Assembly: GCA_021781315.1 (NCBI GenBank)
Contig: JAJXXB010000148.1
Span: 1 to 5,830, forward strand
Direction: 5' to 3'
Length of the DNA: 5,830 nucleotides
Source of the DNA: Actinomycetes bacterium
Lineage (GTDB): Bacteria; Actinomycetota; Acidimicrobiia; Acidimicrobiales; RAAP-2
Translations under genes and position numbers: made by a program
In this document: positions 1-5,830 of the stretch, one piece after another
Layout of the letters: each line of letters starts with the position of its first letter
How positions within the stretch are numbered: position 1 is the first letter of the stretch
Notes under the pieces: generated by a model
Told to the model about the DNA's origin: nothing
Databases searched by the model: none
The model's input: only the letters and a program-made list of their open reading frames with translations

Positions 1-1127
1 CGCGCAAGCGCTGGCGGCGCAGTTCGGCCTCCATGAAACCGTCGAGGTCGCCGTCGAGTACGGCGTCGACGTTGCCGGTCTCGTGATCGGTGCGGTGGTC
101 CTTGACCAACTGATAGGGCGCTTGGACGTAGCTGCGGATCTGCGAGCCCCACGCGTTGTCGCCCCGGTCGCCCGAGAGGGCGTCCATCTCGGCCTGGCGC
201 TCGGCGCGGGCGCGCTCGGCCAGCTTGGCCTCGAGGATCTGCAGGGCCCGCGCGCGATTCTGGTGTTGGCTGCGCTCGTTCTGACAGCTCACGACGATGC
301 CGGTGGGCAGGTGCGTGATGCGAATCGCCGAGTCGGTCTTGTTGACGTGCTGGCCGCCGGCGCCCGAGGAGCGATACGTGTCCACGCGCAGGTCCTTCTC
401 GTCGATCTCGACCTCGGCGGCGTTGTCGGCGAGCAGCGGCGTGACGTCCAGGCTCGCGAAACTGGTCTGACGGCGAGCCTGGGAGTCGAAGGGGCTGATG
501 CGCACCAGACGGTGCACGCCGCGCTCGGCCGAGAGCCAGCCGTAGGCGAAACGACCCTTGACGATGAATGTCGCCGACAACAGCCCGGCCTCCTGGCCCT
601 CGGTGACCTCGTCGATCTCGACCCCGAAGCCTCGCCGCTCGGCCCAGCGCACGTACATGCGCAACAACATCTCGGTCCAGTCCTGGGCGTCGGTGCCACC
701 GGCGCCGGCGTGCAGTTCGGCGATCGCGTCGTTCTCGTCGTAGGGGCCCGAGAAAAGGCTCTGGACCTCCAGGGCCGTGAGTTCGGCCTCAAGGGACGTG
801 ACGCCGCTCTCGAGTTCGTTGAGCAGCGACCAGTCGGCCTCGCCCTCGGCGATTGCGTCGCGCGAGAAGTCCACCAACACCCGGCAGTCCTCGAGGGCGC
901 GACCGAGGCGGTCGAAGGACTCCAGATCGGCGCTGAGGCGACCGAACTCCGTGGTGACCTCGCGTGCGTGGTCCTGGTCGTCCCAGAGGTTCGGCGCCTC
1001 GACGGCCACCGCGAGCTCGCGGTGGCGCGCGCGGTTCGCCTCGATCTTCAGGTAGTCGCTCGCGGCGCGCCAGCGTTCCTCGAGTTGATCGAGGTTGGCC
1101 TGGGCGTCGCGCAGTGCGTTCTCCGCC

Positions 1128-1141
<14 letters not shown>
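1..1141 (-). CDS. prfB: Peptide chain release factor 2 (RF2), 3' end cut by window edge
   Basis: RF2 recognises UGA and UAA stop codons in the ribosomal A site and triggers hydrolysis of peptidyl-tRNA; it acts in the cytoplasm. Reading the minus strand from the ATG at 1141-1139 gives 380 uninterrupted residues. Seen: an N-terminal helical domain ending in LWDD (52-55), the stop-codon-reading tripeptide SPF (216-218), which marks RF2 rather than RF1 (PxT), and the catalytic GGQ (262-264) in SSGAGGQHVNKTDSA. The C-terminal stretch YQLVKDHRTDHETGN and VLDGDLDGF (361-369) is typical of the family end, so only a few residues should lie beyond base 1. The start fits family length: LWDD falls near residue 52, about where I recall it in actinobacterial RF2. 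No TGA interrupts codons 20-30, so the autoregulatory +1 frameshift of E. coli prfB is absent. The ATG lies inside secA (14-base overlap) with no clear Shine-Dalgarno sequence, which suggests translational coupling to secA. Identity is very secure. Confidence 0.97.
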
Positions 1142-3794
<2,653 letters not shown>

Positions 3795-3801
3795 GTTGGA
3801 T

Positions 3802-3807
3802 TCACCC
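3802..3807 (-). promoter_or_regulatory. Ribosome binding site of secA
   Basis: The minus strand reads GGGTGA here, 7 bases before the secA ATG (3794-3792). It matches the GGTGA part of the consensus complementary to the 3' end of 16S rRNA. It fixes the secA start codon. It sits just after a small CCGG-TGA-CCGG hairpin (3810-3820), so its accessibility could be influenced by that structure. Confidence 0.7.
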
Positions 3808-3809
3808 TA

Positions 3810-3820
3810 CCGGTCACCGG
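3810..3820 (-). promoter_or_regulatory. Small hairpin abutting the secA Shine-Dalgarno
   Basis: The secA-sense RNA reads CCGG-UGA-CCGG, a 4-base-pair all-GC stem with a 3-base loop, ending 2 bases before the ribosome binding site at 3802-3807. It begins 7 bases after the stop codon of the candidate leader ORF (3828-3830). A ribosome paused at the end of that ORF would be expected to reach the first arm (3817-3820). The structure is short and could occur by chance in GC-rich DNA; its role is inference. Confidence 0.3.
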
Positions 3821-3827
3821 GACGTTC

Positions 3828-3998
3828 TTACGGGGCTGCGCGTGTCTGACCTGGTCTTTGACCCCACACCTGCCTGCGGCGGTGTCCGTGCGACCCCCGA
3901 CAGCTCACGCTCTTCGGGGGCGGTTCGCACACTTCACCGGCTCGTCCGGTGGCCACCTTGACCACCGTCCGGCAGGACTTACTTCTAAACCGCGCCAT
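3828..3998 (-). CDS. Candidate 56-aa leader peptide upstream of secA
   Basis: An ATG at 3998-3996 opens a 56-codon frame ending in TAA at 3830-3828, 33 bases before the secA start. A GGA lies 8 bases before the ATG as a weak ribosome binding site; in-frame GTG codons at residues 12, 15, 23 and 31 are alternative starts. The peptide is basic, starts MARFRSKSCRTVVKV, and ends QVWGQRPGQTRAAP-stop. W45, R53, A54 and P56 have exactly the spacing of W155, R163, A164 and P166 in the E. coli SecM arrest motif; the G before the final P is A here, and the SecM F and I positions are not matched. Known families of this kind (SecM, and actinobacterial and alphaproteobacterial peptides ending in RAPP/RAPG-like motifs) lie upstream of sec genes. 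Against it: no convincing signal peptide or membrane segment, and no comparative support available. It may instead be a chance frame in a structured untranslated leader. Confidence 0.33.
   Translation of the reverse strand: MARFRSKSCRTVVKVATGRAGEVCEPPPKSVSCRGSHGHRRRQVWGQRPGQTRAAP
3881..3938 (-). promoter_or_regulatory. Long imperfect stem-loop in the secA leader, GNRA-capped
   Basis: In the secA-sense RNA, GUGCGA (3930-3925) pairs with UCGCAC (3893-3888), and CCCCCGA (3920-3914) pairs with UCGGGGG (3900-3894). The two stems stack, with a 4-base ACCG bulge (3924-3921) on one side only. The apical loop contains a further AGC-GUGA-GCU mini-stem (3911-3902) closed by a GUGA tetraloop of the GNRA class, separated by a small AG/G internal loop. 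An outer GGUG/CACC pairing (3938-3935 with 3884-3881) may extend the base. The GNRA loop exists only on the minus strand, which favours a secA-sense RNA structure over a DNA palindrome. It lacks a U-tract, so it is not a standard terminator. It overlaps codons of the candidate leader ORF, so the two could interact or be alternatives. Function is unproven. Confidence 0.45.
3935..3951 (-). repeat. Perfect 6-bp hairpin CACCGG-N5-CCGGTG
   Basis: The minus strand reads CACCGG, a 5-base ACGAG loop, then CCGGTG, a perfect GC-rich hairpin lying immediately 5' of the larger GNRA-capped stem-loop in the secA leader. Its CCGGTG arm shares bases 3935-3938 with the possible outer helix of the larger structure, so the two pairings are mutually exclusive. 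This is the arrangement expected of a two-state leader, but chance in GC-rich DNA cannot be excluded. Confidence 0.35.
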
Positions 3999-4090
3999 GC
4001 TCAGCGTCCAAAAGACGCCTTACGTGGGTCGTTTCGCCCGCGGCTGGCTTCGACTTTCAACCACAGAACCACCCGCAGCCCCTGGAAAGT
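3999..4090. other. Intergenic stretch between glycosyltransferase stop and secA leader
   Basis: This 92-base stretch has no gene that I can support. It holds a 5-bp hairpin GCGTC-CAAAA-GACGC (4004-4018) without a T-tract on either side. It also holds most of a loosely spaced inverted repeat GACTTTC/GAAAGTC (4052-4058 and 4085-4091) that begins at the glycosyltransferase stop codon. Neither is a convincing intrinsic terminator, so read-through from the rhamnose genes into secA is possible. No strong -35/-10 pair was found; a secA promoter is expected somewhere here or just downstream. Confidence 0.4.
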
Positions 4091-4933
4091 CTACTCGGCC
4101 GACGTCGCCGCGCCCGTCGTGACCAGGGCGACGGCGAGGCGCACGCCCAAGAGAACCGCGGCCACCGGCACCAGGAGCCGGCGCCAACCGCGCGCGTGGT
4201 AGGCCTCGAAGCGCAGGGCGCTCGCGTGGTGGGCGATCAGCATGGCGCGCGACGCGTGGCGCCGCGACAGCCCCTCGGCGTGGGTCACGACGGCCCCATT
4301 CACCGCGGCGATCCCCAGGCCCCGCTCGCGCACCCGCCAGCACAGGTCCATGTCCTCGGCGAACATGAAGAACCGCTCGTCGAACCCGCCCACCGCCTCG
4401 AAGTCCACTCGTCGCATCGCGAAGAAGGCGCCCGAAACCCACTCGACGGTCCCGTCAGAGCGCGCCGCGCGGTAGCGGCGCGTCGCGGGATTGTCGGGCC
4501 ACAGCGGCGCGAGCAACGCGTGCGCCCCGGCCAGGGCGACGTTAGGAAAGACACGTTGGGACGGATAGACACTCCCGTCGGGCCGCTCGATGCGCGGCGC
4601 CGCGACGCCCACCTCGGGGTGGGTGGCGAGGTAGTCGACCAGCGCCGCCACCGCGCCCTCGTGCACGATGATGTCGGGGTTGGAGACGATGAGGTAGTCG
4701 CCGGTGGCGAGCGCCGCACCCCGATTCACCCCGCGCCCGTAGCCGAGATTGACCCTCGTCGCGACGATTCTCGCGACGCCCGCGTCGATCACGCGCTCGC
4801 TCTCGGGCGACTCGGCGTTGTCCACGACGATCACGTCGGTGACGCCGTTGTCGCGCAGGCTGTCCACGCAGTGCGCGAGCGCCTCGCCCGAGCGGTAGTC
4901 CACGACGACCGCGCTGATCGATCGAGGCGTCAC
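4091..4933 (-). CDS. wbbL: GT2 rhamnosyltransferase, WbbL type (dTDP-Rha : polyprenyl-PP-GlcNAc)
   Basis: A GT-A fold family 2 glycosyltransferase of 280 residues from the preferred start. Seen: the N-terminal strand ISAVVVDYRSG, VVDNAES (36-42), NLGYGRGVNRG (62-72), SNPD (84-87, the DXD-like metal/nucleotide site), DGSVYPSQRVFPN (119-131), HALLAPLWPDNP (138-149), WVSGAFFAMRR (165-175), GGFDERFFMFAEDMDLCWR (182-200, with the ED catalytic-base motif), H218, HH at 235-236, and a hydrophobic C-terminal segment (about 252-272) that may bind the membrane. NLGYG-x2-VNR, DGSVYPS, the HA-x-L-x-P-x-WP-x-NP block and GGFDER-x-FM-x2-ED all recall M. tuberculosis WbbL, which transfers L-rhamnose to decaprenyl-PP-GlcNAc to start the arabinogalactan linker. 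rmlD immediately upstream, making the donor, supports this. The GTG at 4933-4931 overlaps the rmlD stop as GTGA; GTG at 4981 would add 16 residues rich in Arg and Pro. The acceptor in this organism is inferred. Confidence 0.85.
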   Translation of the reverse strand: MTPRSISAVVVDYRSGEALAHCVDSLRDNGVTDVIVVDNAESPESERVIDAGVARIVATRVNLGYGRGVNRGAALATGDYLIVSNPDIIVHEGAVAALVDYLATHPEVGVAAPRIERPDGSVYPSQRVFPNVALAGAHALLAPLWPDNPATRRYRAARSDGTVEWVSGAFFAMRRVDFEAVGGFDERFFMFAEDMDLCWRVRERGLGIAAVNGAVVTHAEGLSRRHASRAMLIAHHASALRFEAYHARGWRRLLVPVAAVLLGVRLAVALVTTGAATSAE

Positions 4934-5830
4934 CACGAGGCGTCCCGGGCGGCGAGCAGTCGGGTCAGGGCGTCGCGCCACGGCGGTGGCGAGCGGAATC
5001 CCGCCGCGAGGAACTTCTCGGTCGACAGGTCGGCGCGTACCGGACGGGTGGCCGCCGGCGCGGGCACGAGGTCGCTGGTCGAGATGGCCGTGGCGAAGTC
5101 GTCACCGCGTCCCAGTTCGCGACCCGCGAAGGCGGCCACGTCGAACCACGTCGTCGCCCCCTCGTTGGCCACGTGCCACGTGCCGCCCGGGCGGGCGCGC
5201 ACCAGCGCCACGAGAGTCCGCGCGAGGTCCGCCGCCACCGTCACCGTGCCCATCTGGTCATCCACGAAGCGCACGACGTCCCCGCTCACCGCTCGCTGAG
5301 CGATGACGCGCAGTACGTTGCGCCCCCGCACGCCCATCACCCAGGAGGTGCGCACGATCGTGTCGCGATCCGCGCAGCGGCGCTCGCCGGCGAGCTTGGA
5401 GGCGCCGTAGACGTTGAGCGGACCGGTCGGATCGTCCTCGACGTAGGCGGCGCCCTTGGCGCCGTCGAAGACGTAGTCGGTCGAGATCGTGATCAGGTGC
5501 GAACCGACCTCGGCGGCCGCGCGCGACAGCGCGCCGACCGCGGCGTCGTTCACCGCGTAGCACGTGGCCGTGTCGGCCTCGGCCCGGTCCACCGCGGTGT
5601 AGGCGGCCAGATTGACGATGACGTCCGCGCGGGCGGTGGCGACCGCCGCCGCAAGGGCTGCCTCGTTGGTGAAGTCGACGTCGTGGCGCGTGAGGGCGAG
5701 CACGTCGAACTCCCCGTCGTCGACGCCGCGCCCGTCAGCCCAGTAGTGCTCGTCGGCGCCCGGAACCACGACCGCGCGCAACGTGTCGACGAGGTCGACG
5801 CCCACCTGGCCGGCCGCCCCCGTGACGAGC
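4930..5830 (-). CDS. rmlD: dTDP-4-dehydrorhamnose reductase RmlD, 5' end cut by window edge
   Basis: RmlD carries out the last step of dTDP-L-rhamnose synthesis, the NAD(P)H-dependent reduction of dTDP-4-dehydro-L-rhamnose in the cytoplasm. 299 residues are visible and the frame stays open to the window edge; family length is about 290-300, so only the first few residues are missing. Seen: the Rossmann nucleotide-binding loop LVTGAAGQVG at the visible N-terminus, NLAAYTAVDRAEAD (73-86), the active-site ISTDYVFDG (115-123), YGASKLAGE with catalytic Y141 and K145 (141-149), RTSWVMG (160-166), GTWHVANEG (216-224) and the substrate-side ATRPVRADLSTEKFLAAGF (260-278), followed by PPPWRDAL. These are RmlD hallmarks within the extended short-chain dehydrogenases. 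The GTG codon at 5805 is an internal Val after GAAGQ, not the start. It ends TGG-TGA, overlapping the glycosyltransferase GTG by 4 bases, so the pair is co-translated. Other rml genes may lie to the right, outside the window. Confidence 0.96.
   Translation of the reverse strand, partial: LVTGAAGQVGVDLVDTLRAVVVPGADEHYWADGRGVDDGEFDVLALTRHDVDFTNEAALAAAVATARADVIVNLAAYTAVDRAEADTATCYAVNDAAVGALSRAAAEVGSHLITISTDYVFDGAKGAAYVEDDPTGPLNVYGASKLAGERRCADRDTIVRTSWVMGVRGRNVLRVIAQRAVSGDVVRFVDDQMGTVTVAADLARTLVALVRARPGGTWHVANEGATTWFDVAAFAGRELGRGDDFATAISTSDLVPAPAATRPVRADLSTEKFLAAGFRSPPPWRDALTRLLAARDASW

Noticed and set aside
3881..3938. tRNA or T-loop-like sequence (GGTTCGCAC on the plus strand) within the leader stem-loop
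   Set aside because: It does not match the GTTCRANYC T-loop, and no cloverleaf, acceptor stem or anticodon arm can be built around it.
3948..3957. Perfect palindrome GGTGGCCACC as a possible operator
   Set aside because: Ten-base GC-rich palindromes are common in such DNA, and it is embedded in repeated GGTGG/CCACC runs and overlaps the leader hairpin; no second copy or promoter nearby supports an operator.
3982..4011. Possible minus-strand promoter TTGGAC - 18 bases - TAGAAG upstream of secA
   Set aside because: Only about 3 of 6 and 4 of 6 matches to consensus, an expected level in random sequence. Transcription from it would begin near 3975, downstream of the ATG of the candidate leader ORF. 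Not strong enough to annotate.
4004..4018. Hairpin GCGTC-CAAAA-GACGC considered as a terminator
   Set aside because: Only 5 bp and followed by TGAGC on the minus strand and CTTACG on the plus strand, so no U-run in either direction.
4052..4091. Inverted repeat GACTTTC / GAAAGTC with a 26-base spacer at the glycosyltransferase stop, considered as a terminator
   Set aside because: The stem is AT-rich and short, the loop is long, and no T-tract follows on the minus strand, so it does not fit an intrinsic terminator.
5776..5805. GTG at 5805 as the rmlD start codon
   Set aside because: The frame continues upstream as LVTGAAGQ, the N-terminal half of the Rossmann nucleotide-binding loop, so this codon is an internal valine.

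Overview
This GC-rich window is fully occupied by four protein-coding genes, all on the minus strand. In transcription order (right to left) they are rmlD (dTDP-4-dehydrorhamnose reductase, missing only its extreme N-terminus), a WbbL-type GT2 rhamnosyltransferase, secA (complete, 888 aa) and prfB (peptide chain release factor 2, missing only its extreme C-terminus). The GC-rich codon choice, a SecA with a SEC-C zinc tail, an RF2 without the programmed frameshift and an rmlD-wbbL pair like that of mycobacteria all suggest an actinobacterium. An Acidimicrobiia-type lineage is my best guess, from the feel of the SecA sequence only; no rRNA or other marker is present.

Right half (4091-5830): rmlD makes dTDP-L-rhamnose. 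Its stop overlaps the preferred GTG start of the next gene by 4 bases. That gene encodes a glycosyltransferase whose motifs match mycobacterial WbbL, which adds rhamnose to polyprenyl-PP-GlcNAc, so the pair looks like a sugar donor plus the enzyme that uses it for a cell-wall glycopolymer linker. Left half (1-3794): secA is the ATPase motor of Sec secretion, and prfB starts inside the last codons of secA (14-base overlap), indicating co-transcription and probably translational coupling.

The one stretch without a conventional gene is the 296-base gap 3795-4090, upstream of secA. It is not featureless. On the secA-sense strand it can encode a 56-codon leader ORF whose last residues, W-x7-R-A-A-P-stop, keep the spacing of the W, R, A and P of the SecM arrest motif. 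Within that ORF lies a long imperfect hairpin capped by a GNRA tetraloop, and a small hairpin sits directly next to the secA Shine-Dalgarno sequence. Together these suggest a translation-controlled secA leader, analogous to secM-secA and to the RAPP/RAPG-type arrest peptides encoded upstream of sec genes. The lack of an obvious signal peptide or membrane segment in the leader peptide is the main argument against this. I saw no tRNA, rRNA, CRISPR array, insertion sequence or convincing intrinsic terminator.
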